From Bolinopsis microptera (lineage: Eukaryota > Ctenophora > Tentaculata > Lobata > Bolinopsidae): 64,000 nucleotides of DNA. Below are positions 22,481 through 50,267 of this stretch, one piece after another (position 1 is the first letter of the stretch; each line of letters starts with the position of its first letter). The DNA lies in contig NC_087084.1 of the NCBI RefSeq assembly GCF_026151205.1, positions 5,263,538-5,327,537 on the forward strand. Direction: 5' to 3'. A model generated the notes under the pieces. That model searched no databases. It was not told where the DNA came from and saw only the letters and a program-made list of their open reading frames with translations. The position numbers were made by a program, and so were the translations under genes.

Positions 22481-24300
22481 ACCAATATTTCTTTATCTAA
22501 GGACGTATTTAAAATAGTATTACAGTACTTACTAAACGGTGTGTGTCAGAGGGAGTTGTAAGGGCTATCAAACTAGGAATTTTAAGATGTTGCACAGATT
22601 TGTATTTCTGAGTTCTCCAGTCACCACTATTTCAGTCAGCACAATCTTTCTTTCTCTCTCTCTCTCTCTCTATTCTACGATTTTGGTATCATTAGCACAA
22701 CAAATAACAATGTAGCCATTACAGCAGCTAGCGACAAGTAAGTTTATCCTAAAAGTAACGAAGCACATGCTCATTTAAAAACCTTCATTTACTGAGAATA
22801 TGATCAAGCTTATTAGTAAAGATACAATAAGTATTATAAGCGTGGCTTGCCTCAAATTAAATAGATCAGAAGATAACTATAAACTGATCATGATTAGAAC
22901 AAAAACAACACAGTGCTTGGTCGTTGTTTTAAAGTTTGAAAACAGTGCATGTGGCCTTCCATCAAGAACACGGAATTATGTGATCATACAAGAAAGACAG
23001 ATCTTAATAATATTTAACATCATTTGCATCAGGCTTAGTTGTTTGAAATAAATTACCTCATACAGCTGAAGACCAACAATGATTGGAGAGGAGGAAAAAA
23101 TATCAAACAGAATAATCATATGTATTGTGAGCCAACCAGGGGTAGATGAGGCATCCATCTCTCCAACGGTTTTGACATCATCGAAATCATCTTACCGTCA
23201 TCTGAATAAAGGTCATGTTAATTATCTCAATTATACATTAGCCAGTTGCAGTATTAAATTAGCCAGATGCTTAGCAATGCGCATAAATGTGCTCAGTGCA
23301 TTCTTGGAATTTTCACAAGTTTTATTTCAGCCCGACAATGAAAATAATATCAGATCAGTGGTACTTAGATCGAATCCAAATAAAATCAACAAAGTGGCCG
23401 ATTTTTATGCACAATTTTTTAAAAAATGTATATTTGGACTATTCATATGTGCACAGATAACTGCATCAAGGTAATGATAATAATAATCCTATACATTTGC
23501 ATAATTGAAACAATTATGGCCCCTTATTGTGGGCAGAATATGTGTTTTTGTTGAAGGTATAAAACTTATCTGAGTGACTGCATAGGGATAAATACTAGGA
23601 CCTACTAAACTCAAAACAAAATGCAGCCACCTAATTAAGATACTGAATTATTTACTTCACTTCAATTATGATGGCCAAACGTGACAAGCTTGTATCTAAA
23701 CAAATAAAAACATGATCAATGATATGACGTACATGTAGCGCGTGGTCAAGCGCAACTAGCAGAGCCAAACGGAATAGAAATAGCGCAGTGCTTTTCAACA
23801 GTCCCATTATGTCACAGTTGATTATCAATCAAAATAACTGACCACTGCACTGATCAGCCCTACATTACATGACAAACACCCAACACTCATACTTTGATCA
23901 GAAACACTCACTGAGTGAAAAATGTAATACCTTGGGAACAAGAAATTTGGGATACATAACATTTTGATGCATAAGTGCATCCCTTTCTGATCTTCTGGAT
24001 CAATTTTACAAAATTCAGAGAACAATTCCACCACTATACCGGTTTTACATTATACAACTAATAGAATTCTAAGGATAAACACAATAATCTATCTTTCTAA
24101 TTGCTATGTTAATTGTTAAATAGCAACATTTCGGGGTTGATTCATACTCTGCACTGCAAGGTTACAGTTTCATTTTAATAGAAATTTGAGTAATAATGCC
24201 TGTAACAATGTTTTAATAAATCATAGTGTGTTAAAGGATACAAATGGAGTGATGTGCTTTATGGCTACCATCATTGAGTGCATTGAGTTATGTAACCTAA
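22481..24300. other. AT-rich region without a supported gene
   Basis: Short ORFs here (for example on the + strand at 23079-23474) lack domain-like content, splice partners or compositional signal. A (TC)n run lies at 22650-22672. A segment at 23733-23815 resembles 26395-26490 (agcgcaactagcagagccaaacgg), a dispersed short repeat. Confidence 0.5.
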
Positions 24301-24330
24301 AAGGTGTCCAGTTTTGGATTGGGAATTGAG

Positions 24331-24398
24331 TGGGGCAGTATCTGTGCAGCCCTAAAACCAAGAGTAGACTTGGTTGTGGGGCTGCACAGATACTTCCC
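24331..24398. ncRNA. Pre-miRNA-like hairpin (candidate)
   Basis: The 16-nt arms agtatctgtgcagccc (24337-24352) and gggctgcacagatact (24379-24394) are perfectly complementary. Inside them a second stem, aaccaag/cttggtt, closes a six-base loop, with small internal loops between. The total length of ~70 nt and the shape fit a microRNA precursor. A small palindromic MITE would look the same. There is no expression evidence. Confidence 0.35.
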
Positions 24399-24642
24399 AT
24401 GTATTATAGAACTATGATCATAATAAACTACTTTTAGGATAAGAGTGAGAAATAGTGAAACAAACTTTTTAGTGAAACAAATTTAAAATAATGCAAGGGT
24501 AGGGGTAACAGATAGTTATTATGACTTTAGGAACCTTAACCTTATTCCTAGCCAAACTGTTGTGTACTCCATTTAAATGTCTAACTAGCCTTTAATAATG
24601 GTGGGTTGTCTTGGATACTGCATTTCCAACTGTACTTGGTGC

Positions 24643-24930
24643 CAGTGGCGTAACGAAGGGCCCTGCTGACCCTGCTGTGCAGGGGGGCGCCGTCTTAGGG
24701 GGGCGCCAAATTGTCGTTTGAATGTGGGACAATTTCGAAAACTTAACTAAAGTACTAGCAAAACTGCGCGTTTTGCTCTAGATACACACTTTTTTAGAGA
24801 TTTTACCGGCGTATCCTCTTAAATCGCCTAATTTTTTCAATTTTAGGGAGGGGCACCAAAAGGAGAGGGGGCGCCAACAGGGGGGCGCCTTTTCGGCAGG
24901 GGGGCGCCAACAGGCAACGTTACGCCACTG
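24643..24930. mobile_element. hAT MITE copy 1 (288 bp)
   Basis: The terminal inverted repeats cagtggcgtaacg / cgttacgccactg are perfect over 13 bp. The 8-bp target duplication cttggtgc is at 24635-24642 and 24931-24938, diagnostic of hAT-type transposition. The interior is G-rich (ggggggcgcc repeats) and non-coding. Confidence 0.93.
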
Positions 24931-24938
24931 CTTGGTGC

Positions 24939-27043
24939 ACGCCAGGTTTAAAATAAAATTATTTCCCTCACTTGCTTGGATTAGATTGGCCTACTCCAAT
25001 GTTAAGACTGCGTCGTCACCACTAACCAGTAGATTCATCATACATGAACTGTAGGCACCTAAATTGAATTGATTAGAATAAGTATGTCAAAGATTTCGTT
25101 TTCCCTAATAGAAGTTTCGATAGTAAATAAAAGGAAAAATGTGTCAAAATGTATTTAATATACACTCAATTAAATCAAGTGATGCGATTGGCAGAGCACA
25201 ATCAAATTTTTAGTGTTGCAATTGGCAGAGCACAATATTTTAAATCTTTAACAATCTAATATATAAAAGTTTCAAAACGCATGATCTGCTCCATTATTTA
25301 AACTCCATTAAAGGGGCAGGGATGAGATTGTAGGAGACTTCTGATAGATGGATCTCATGTTTGGTGTCCACCTTCTTTCCCCGGTACTTAATTAAAAGAA
25401 TATCCATTTGAGCATATATATTTTTACAATTGGTCAAAATATGGGTAAAGAGAAACAATAAACATATAATAACATTTATTGGAATGCGAGAATTTGTATT
25501 GTGGCAGGTGGTTGATTTAAGTGCTCCAAGAAATAATTTTACTTTACAATAGGCAATGATGAGTGGCAGGATTTTGTAGCTCACTAATAAACATTCATCT
25601 TCAAATCTTTCGAAAATGGCATTATCTCATAGAGCAATATATTCTTGGTTTAAAAAGACAACAAAGAAATTTTCAAAAGAAGCCTATAGAAGAAATTCTG
25701 CTTGTGTGCTTGTAAGAAATATCAATCATCTATACGATGGGAGTTGGGAAATAAGATTAAAGGCTCATAATGTTAAGTTATAGAAGTTATGATGCATTTG
25801 GGACAAGCCATTAGAACTCACTGTACGGCCTCAGCCCTCAAGTAGGAAAAATTGTGTGCTTCGTCATGGAGATGGTATGTGAGAATTCATAGACATGTGA
25901 TCTACAACAATCAATATGTTACCAATGATTTGAATATCTTTGAAAGTGTCAGATCGAGGATTCAATGAAATCTTATTTGGAGATTTTCACTTTATATCAA
26001 AGAATAGGTGATATGATGTTCTATTCTTCATATATGTATTTACAAAAGGTCGTGAGCATACAGTCTCAAGTCTACAAACATCATTTCCCGAAACTTGTGG
26101 ACGATATCAAATTTAAAGCTGGAAAAATATCAGCCAACAATACAATTTGCTTAAATAGTAAAGAATACGAAAGTTAACATCAAACTAGGCGGTTTGTTTG
26201 CTCATAAGTAGTCATTTCTTCTGCATTAGAATTAGCGCTCGATTCATCAGGCTATCTATCTATCTAATTACCAAATAATTAATTGTTTCAAAATTTATAT
26301 ACTGTGGTCGTACGTCGATTTTTTAATTCAAAACATGGAAATGGGTAGCGCATGGTCGCGCGCGCAACAATAAGGTCGCATTTGTGATTTCAATATTTTA
26401 CATGACGTACGCGTAACGCGCGGACGCAAGCGCGACTAGCAGCGCCAAACGGGATAGAAAATAGCGCGGCTCTATTCAACGTGGTCCCATCGTGGATCAC
26501 TCAACATTCAACTACCCAATTATGTGACATGTACAATTTAATTGTTTCATGTTGTAGACACGATATTGAAAAACTGATATTGAAAAAATAAAATGACAAT
26601 AGGGGTGATCACAATTAAATGTGATACATTTATGTGATTGTATTAAAACAAGAAGTATATGAATTTTAATAATAATTGTCATAAACATATGTTCTTTTAC
26701 ATTATTTAACAAGTTATTATTTATTTGTATTAAAAATTTTATTGTAGTGAAAAAAAAAATTTTTAGTGAAACAAATGTATATATTAATTTACACAACTAT
26801 AGCATAAAATATAATTATAAAAATATACATTTTATAATTGCTTCCATTTTGAACACTGCTAATAACAAATACCTTCCAGCCCATCGATATAAAGTATAAG
26901 TCGCCAAAACAAACAACAAAGCTCCAAGTTAATTTATCTTCGTACTTTGTTTTGGAGGCTGTATAGTAGAATGCCAATAAATAATTATTGACAAACGGTG
27001 CAGTCTCCGCCTTGCAATTACGAAGTAATTTAAGGCGGAAGTA
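24939..27043. other. AT-rich region, weak coding traces only
   Basis: A 54-codon ORF at 25617-25781 (MALSHRAIYSWFKKTTKK...) and its decayed continuation to about 26180 look faintly protein-like but are broken and unrecognised. A duplicated ~40-bp phrase around 25185-25240 (attggcagagcacaat twice) and a GC-rich palindromic patch at 26360-26470 are the only other structure. Confidence 0.4.
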
Positions 27044-27332
27044 CAGTGGCGTAACGAAAGGCCCTGCTGACCCCGCTGTGCAGGGGGGCGCCGTCTTAGG
27101 GGGGCGCCAAATCGTCGTTTGAATGTGGGACAATTTCGAAAACTTAACTAAAGTACTAGCAAAACTGCGCGTTTTGCTCTAGATACACACTTTTTTAAAG
27201 ATTTTACCGGCGTATTCTTTAAAATCACCTAATTTGTTTAATTTTAGGGAGGGGCACCAAAAGGGGAGGGGGCGCCAACAGGGGGGCGCTTTTTTCGGCA
27301 GGGGGGCGCCAACAGGCAACGTTACGCCACTG
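27044..27332. mobile_element. hAT MITE copy 2 (289 bp)
   Basis: Same family as the 24.6-kb copy, with cagtggcgtaacg ends and a perfect 8-bp target duplication cggaagta at 27036-27043 and 27333-27340. The two copies are very similar, indicating recent activity. Confidence 0.93.
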
Positions 27333-27609
27333 CGGAAGTATGCGCCGTTAATACAACCCACAGTACAAGACATTATGAGCTCCAAGACTTCAATAATCCT
27401 GAGTTTAACGTATTGACTCACCATCGTCAGCCGTCAGTAATTTATATGTTAGAGTTTAGATATAACACATGATAATCAATTTTTAACTGTTTTCATGGTC
27501 TTGCAGCCAAACAAAACGGTTTTACAAAATCCCTAATCCCAACCTTAACTCTAACGTTAACCATAACCCAAAGCTAGTTATTAGAGAAAAGGTTGTAATG
27601 ATAGCTATT

Positions 27610-28262
27610 TAGAAAGCTTTGATAAGACCTCATTTTGAGTATTGTGTCCAATTGTCGAATCCAGTTGAGGCTCATGGAAGTTGGGGGACTGTTTTGGAGC
27701 TCAAGAGCGTCCAGAGGTGGTTTACCCGTCTTGTTGATGAGGTGGGTACTCTTCCTTACAGCCGTATACTGGATATCCTCAATTTGACAACGCTGGCAGA
27801 GCGGCGAATACGTGGGGACCTTATTGAAGGTTTTAAAGTAACTATTTTAAAGTAACTAGTGGTTTGACTGAATATGGATCGGGTTTGTTCAGAGTGAGCA
27901 GATCTGGTCTTAATCTAGTTTCAACCAATAGATGTAGTAAGAGTGTAACTAAAGTCAGGAATCTTCAGTCTTCTTTTCTTCCGGAGCGAGTCATTCCTTA
28001 TTGGAACAAACTCCCTTCAGATGTCAAGAACTGCTCGACAGTTTTAAGCTTTAAAGTTAGATTGGAAGGATTTAAGAAAGAAATGATTTCTAAAAACAGT
28101 GTAAATGATTTTTATTTTTGGACTGTTTCGAATGAAGTTTTAGGGAAAATTGAAGGACCCAGTTATTTAAGCAATAAGGAGAGACATAATGAATATCTTT
28201 GGCTTCATCCTTTTGTGGCACAGAAGCGTTTTATAAATCTCTATTCCACTGGGAAGTATTAA
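27610..28262 (+). mobile_element. LINE 3' fragment with frameshift
   Basis: The reading frame encodes IRPHFEYCVQL, KSVQRWFTRLVDE, LPYSRILDILNLTTLAERR, then after a frame change SGLFRVSRSGLNLVST, LPERVIPYWNKLPSDVKN and SFKVRLEGF. This is the conserved tail of non-LTR retrotransposon ORF2. The break at ~27830-27857 is a small tandem duplication (ttttaaagtaacta twice) that shifts frame. 5'-truncated and inactive. The remaining ~340 bp back to the MITE and ~620 bp on to the next gene hold nothing else I can support. Confidence 0.85.
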
Positions 28263-28887
28263 TGAATTATTTATAGATAATGTATTAGATTTCATTAATT
28301 AATAAAATTGAATTTGTTAAATTATTAATGTTGATGGAAAAGTATATTTATTTAAATTATTTTTCTATTTAGTGCAATGATATTTTGTAGACACTTGTGA
28401 TGATGTTATGTCATAATCTTTACTTACTTACTTACTTACATATCTTATTACACCACAAAATAAACTTTAACACAACTCCAGGAATAAATATAACTGTCTC
28501 TTGACACCACTTTAGGGTTAGACAGGTTCTTGCTAGTTTTTGTAACTCCTTCATAATCGATCCAGTGATGCATATTTTGTATGAGTTGAAATTATGGCTT
28601 ATTAATGACACCATTTAATCTAAATGCTAGAGCCTGGCTTTATGCCAAATGAAAAGGCTATCACGCATCCCATCGATTTGTTCTCAATTAAAAGCACCCA
28701 ATTTGCGATTCTTATCTGATTGTTGCATGTTATAAATTTGACTTGAATATGCTACTTTGCACGTGCAAATAGCATTTTAAGCTATATGATTAAATTTTGC
28801 CTCAATGAGCTATACTAATGATGGGCTATATGATAATAAATATTGTGTTGTTATTTATAAATTTGATAACAAACACAATATCAGGCA

Positions 28888-45014
<16,127 letters not shown>

Positions 45015-45767
45015 AACACACTTTCTATCGTCAGGAGAGTGATAATTTGAAGAGCGTCATGTTTGGTGTACAGAGAAATACTAACACGGCTAAGAGGGTC
45101 CCTGGGCGTTAGAATTAACGCGTTAGATATCACGTGTGAGGAGTAACGCGTTAATTATCACGCGTGACAAACTGTGAATCTAATCACCCATCGGGTGTGG
45201 GGTTATAATGACCCAAATATTGAACGTAAATTCAAAGATATAAAGTTCAAAGTGGATTAAAGTGACCCAATTATTGGACATTAACTCAAGTGTAGCTGTA
45301 CTGGAACAATGAATTTGAGAACTTGTTGATAATATGCGAAAGTACGGAACTTGACGGTATTTGGTGGTGGAGCAAGGAGCTTGTTTTTGCGAGGGCCTGG
45401 CAAGATAGTGGTAAATGATGTGGTTTGTGTTGGGTTTAATAGTAAACTGGTTGAGGCACCAACACACGATCTGTGTCACTGCTCAAATTCACAGTGATAA
45501 ATTTATGAATTTTTATTGTGTATCATCGCATTGCTAGAACATGTAGAAGATGTCGTGATCTAACGACTAACATTGACTGATGACAACACATTCTAGGTGT
45601 AAACTTGATTCTCTTTGCTGCACAAGTTTGAAATATCCACTGCAGTTCAATGTTACCCGATGTGATGGCGATCAATTTGACAATTTTGGCAGTTTATTCA
45701 CCGCGCATTGTGCCCGGTTAAACTTAAATACAATTTTTATGTAATTTATTTGTAAATACCGATTATT
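45015..45767. other. 3' flank of the TPR-like gene
   Basis: Likely 3' UTR. It has two copies of aacgcgtta followed by a (g/a)atatcacg(t/c)gtga phrase at 45118-45170. No other gene seen. Confidence 0.5.
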
Positions 45768-46012
45768 TATTTTAATTTATGTTCTATGTGTAGTTAGATT
45801 ATTTTCTGTATAAAAGCTATATTTGTTGAGCTTCATGTTTGTGTTTAGGTTCTTGAATTGATGTCATTATTTCAATTTTATTTGTTCTTAAACACTAAAT
45901 ATGGTTCTATTTCTTTCCAAAACTACTACATAAATGTTTAAAAAAGAGCAACAAATTCCAATTCGTTTGATTCTGGGCGGCACTTTAAGTTTACCTGGGG
46001 ACCCCAGGCTAT
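45768..46012. repeat. Receptor-cluster spacer repeat, copy S1
   Basis: This segment (tataaaagctatatttgttg, then ...cactaaatatgg...) recurs at 52218-52515 and 57280-57540, marking the boundaries of the duplicated receptor unit. It ends near a ctggggaccccag block shared with 61612-61760. Confidence 0.8.
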
Positions 46013-46110
46013 TATATTTATGTTCATAATCATGGAATAGAGATTTGGCGGAATTACAGGCTGAGCTCCGCCCAGTAACATCTACTGAATAGTGGTATTC
46101 ATAATATTTT

Positions 46111-46515
46111 CTGAAACTTCTCTCGTGGCCGAAGTTTGATTGAAAACTGAATTTGAGTCGTTTTTTGTGCTAATTTTGGACCCCAATGATTGTATCGCGA
46201 TTCAGGATATAGTCAGGTGATTACTTCCTCAGCTACCAATTGGTGGTATTCATCTTGATGTGAGACTTTCAATTTATTTGGAAACAATATATCGAAAGTA
46301 TACATACTATTTTCTGAAACTTCTCTCGTAGCCGAGGTTTGATAGAAAACTGAATTTGAGTAGTTCTTTGTGCTAATTTTGGACCCCAATGATTGTATCG
46401 CCATTCAGGATATAGTCAGGTGATTACTTCCTCAGCTACCAATTGGTGGTATTCATTTTTGACGTGAAACTTCCAATTTATTTGGAAACAATATATCAAA
46501 AGTATACATACTATT
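46111..46515 (+). repeat. 203-bp tandem duplication upstream of receptor A
   Basis: Two copies of a 203-bp segment (ctgaaacttctctcgt ... gattgtatcgc ... gtgattacttcctcagctac) with a short third start at 46516. Receptors B and D have one copy each in the same place, so this is probably a promoter-proximal element duplicated only at A. Confidence 0.85.
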
Positions 46516-46610
46516 TTGAAACTTCTCTCGTGACCGTATCGAGTCCGTATTGAGGTCATTTAAGCATTTAGAGGTATAGATACCATATTTTGTCCAAATT
46601 CTCCTTTTTA

Positions 46611-48201
46611 ATGTCCTATAACTACTCCAACTGCACCCTCTTCGGGATACAAAACAAAGCTGAAAGATACGTCTACGGAGGATGGTTCGTCTTCGCCATC
46701 ACATGCTCGCTTCTCGGCGACACCACCATACTAGTTGCCTCCATCAGATACAAAGCCTTTAAACTCCAGAAGATAGTGGTGGCTTTCATCCAACATATCG
46801 CAGTGTGTGACTTGTTCATAACCATAAGCACCACCATCCCCCAGCTGGTCTCCTTGATTAAAGATAGAAAAAGCAACAACAGGTTCCTAGCTATTATAAG
46901 ATTCTTCATCCCATTTTATTTATACAGTGTGGGTATAAATCTTGTAAGCGCGATGACACTTGGGAAGCTTCTCTCCCTAAAATATCCTTTTAGAGCAGGC
47001 ACTTGGACCACTGCCACAATTCACAAGTTCTGTGCTGGTATTTGGATCGCCGCCCTTTCTGTTCCGGTTCTATATACCCTTATAGACAAGAAGAAATAAT
47101 GTTCGATTGCAGAGTGTATACTTACACGCTCACTTACACTTTTAGCATCTGGAAGATATTGAACCCCGTTTATTCCCTGATCGTACTGGTCACCCCAAAT
47201 GTGATAATAGTCGCCTCAACAGTTCTGCTGCTGAAAGAGGCAAGAAGAGTGGTCACGGACACCCGAGAAAGTCTACGCTGGCAAGGCATCATGATGGTGG
47301 TTCTCACTGCAACAGTCACCACAATTTCCTTCTTGACACCAGCAGTCTACCTGATTGCTGAGCCGTTTATAGCTAAAGATCCTTCTGTTCCTGGACCATT
47401 CTACAAAAAGTTTTACCGGTTCTCTTCCGCTGTAATGTGCGTGAATGTTCTTGCTAACTTCTTCGTTTATAGCCTAACAGTGACCAGCTTCAGAAACTTC
47501 CTGAAGTCAAAGTTAAAGCAGGCCTTTTCTATCCAATCCAACAAAGTCACTAAAGGTAATTCTTTCAAATAATCTAGTTCTTTTGTCTGACAATCAGGTA
47601 ATTATTTATTATTTATTAGAATAAGTAAAACTGATAAAAAAGTTATTTATCTAAACAATCAGACAACAACTCATCAGTAAAAAACAACCAGGCAGGACAG
47701 TATCCAGGGGTCTAGCAAAAGGAAGGGGAAGACAGATCAACAGAACCAACTTCCCTGCCATACCACGCCAAGAAATGGGTTTGGTAGTTTAAAATAAAAT
47801 CACTTTCTCGGATAGCAAGTCAGAAGTTTTATAGAAGTCTAAAAATAAATTCGATCAATTGAATCGGTAAAAATAAAGAAACTGAAACCATTTCAGAGCG
47901 AATAAAGGAAGGAGGGAAGACAGAAGTGAAAACGCTAACAGGACCAACAAAGGAAATCGGTAAGTGAATATAGAATCGTCTTGCTAAATAACTAAACGTT
48001 TTTATTGTTCTATTGAATTAAAAGATCAAACGGAATTCCTATCACATTTATTTTTTAGATATTGTGAACGATGGACCATTGGAAGTTAAAACAACAGAAC
48101 GAATAACCGTAACGATAGAAGGAGGGACAGAAAAAGGATGCATGAAAGAGAATGACCAGATCGACAATCAGCCCATAGAAATCGAGGAAACGGGCATTTG
48201 A
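46611..48201 (+). pseudogene. 7TM receptor A, frameshifted
   Basis: Exons 46611-47555, 47897-47959, 48059-48201, colinear with receptor B. The first exon is one base shorter than B (945 against 946 nt). In the second extracellular loop the A run after atagac has lost one A near 47090, giving a TAA at 47097-47099. The frame resumes as FDCRVYTYTLTYT and is intact to the end, and the tail exons are open. Everything else matches an intact class-A-like receptor, so the loss is recent or a sequencing error. Confidence 0.85.
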
Positions 48202-48445
48202 TCGCAGAGACCTACTTCAAAGATTGGACTATGAATGAAAAATATGGATGATTTCGCAAGATCATGTTGAAAATAATATGTCCTCATTGCTGCTATTTTT
48301 GGATAACCCGTTTCCCCAAAATACATCCTTAATCAAACATGGCTCTCAACAGACAACATTCATATTTGATACTGGAAATATCTGATTGAAGGAATTTTAG
48401 TTTTTATATTCTTCCTCCTACTCCGCAGATGATTTAACAATAAAC

Positions 48446-49595
48446 TGAAAGGAAGCAATGTGTTGTGTTAGATGGTGTATCATCGTTTGCTGCCGCAATC
48501 CTCAGTGGAGTTCCACAAGGCACCGTTCTTGGGCCACTGTTATTCATTCTGTTCATAAATGATATGAAGCTATGTGTTAAAGGGTCTGTCATCAGATTCT
48601 TTGCTGATGACACTAGGATTCTTAAGCATATCTACAGTTTGGCCGACAAAGATGTCCTGCAGGATGATCTCAACTCTGTTGTTAATTGGGCTAAGTGCAA
48701 CAACATGGCCCTTCATGAGGATAAGTTTGAGCTTCTTGTTCACAAGCATTGTCCAAAGAATTCCTTGTTTGATCATCCATTCGCCATCCAAGCTCAAACA
48801 TATGAAGTGTCTAACGGAAACATGCTGTACCCCACTCAAACGGTGAAAGATCTAGGAGTGACAGTTTCCGCTGATTTGTCCTGGACCCCACACGTCAACA
48901 GGATAGCTGAACGCGCAGGAAAAGTTGCTTCTTGGGTGCTAAGTGCGTTCAAAACGAGAGACAAAGCCACCATGATGACTCTGTACAAGTCTCTCGTTAG
49001 AAGCCATCTGGAGTATTGCTGTCCTCTGTGGAATTGCTCTAAGAACAAGGACATCCAACAGCTAGAAGGGATTCAGCGTACGTTTACATCGAAAATAGAT
49101 GGCACCCAGCACCTCGACTACTGGCAGAGATTAAAGGCCCTAGATCTGATGTCATTGCAAAGAAGAAGAGAACGGTATTTAATCATCAACATGTGGAAAG
49201 TTCTGCATTGCAAGTGCCCTAATGATATTGGTATCCAGTTCTCGGTGACTCTCAGACATGGTCAAAAAGCAGTTGTGCCCAGTATAGCTAAGTCCAGCAG
49301 TCAACGTAATCAAGCACTACACGACAACTCATTTGCAGTCACTGGACCTCGATTATGGAATGTAATCCCAACACATATGCACACCATCGAGGATCCTATG
49401 CAATTCAAAGTAGCTTTAACGAACTTTGTGAAGTCATTTCCGGACGAGCCTCCAGCTCCAGGATACAGCCGTCGGAATGGAAACTCCTTGCTTGATTGGA
49501 GTGGTGATAAAACAGTTTCTACACTGTCCGGGGGGTCGACTTTTTCGATGGCCCGATAGAGGATTCTATGAAACCCTACAAAGTAACAAAGTAAG
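48446..49595 (+). mobile_element. 5'-truncated LINE with reverse transcriptase end
   Basis: The frame ending at 49559 contains GVPQGTVLGPLLFILFINDM, the catalytic FADD, a thumb region, then LYKSLVRSHLEYCCPLWNC, IQQLEGIQRTFTSKI and RRERYLIINMWKVLH, the usual tail of CR1/RTE/Jockey-type ORF2. Comparison with the 3' flank of receptor B gives the insertion point. The 5-mer taaac (48441-48445 and 49596-49600) flanks it. The element is missing everything before RT motif 4 or so. Confidence 0.9.
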
Positions 49596-50267
49596 TAAAC
49601 AAAAAACATTGACTGAACTTTAAACTTTCGATTACTGAATTTTATATAACTTCTTCATTACATGACATGCTTAATTTACAATATTTATTTTCTGAAAATT
49701 GTTTTGAATAAGTTAGAATTTGAACTAAATTTAAATGATCTCCTTGTTGTAATCCATCCAAATAACAGCAACAAATCGCGCTAGGGCAAATTTTAAAATT
49801 CGTTATACCTTTGTATGGGACAGAATGCATCGCATAAGGAGAAATTTGGTTTTTTAATGGATGATGGCAAAAGTTTTAAAATATTCATGTAACATACAAC
49901 TTTTCTGGGAAGATGTAATAGCTGGCAAATTTTGTAATAGGATATTTGCTTATTAAATTGTAAGCATTGCATAGTTAGTGTGCATGGTTTCTGAAGAATA
50001 AAGGTTTGATTGAAAACTGAATTTAAGTAGTTCTTTGTGCTCATTTTGGACCCCAATGATTGTATCGCCATTCAGGATATAGTCAGGTGATTACTTCCTC
50101 AGCTACCGATTGGTGGTATTCATCTTTGACGTGAGACTTCCAAATTATTTGGAAAGAATATATCAAAAGTACAGCATTTTCTGAAAATTTTCTCGTTGTC
50201 GTATCGTGACCGTATCAAGGTCATTTAGAGGTATAGAGGTCATATCTTGTCCAAATTCCCCTTTTTG

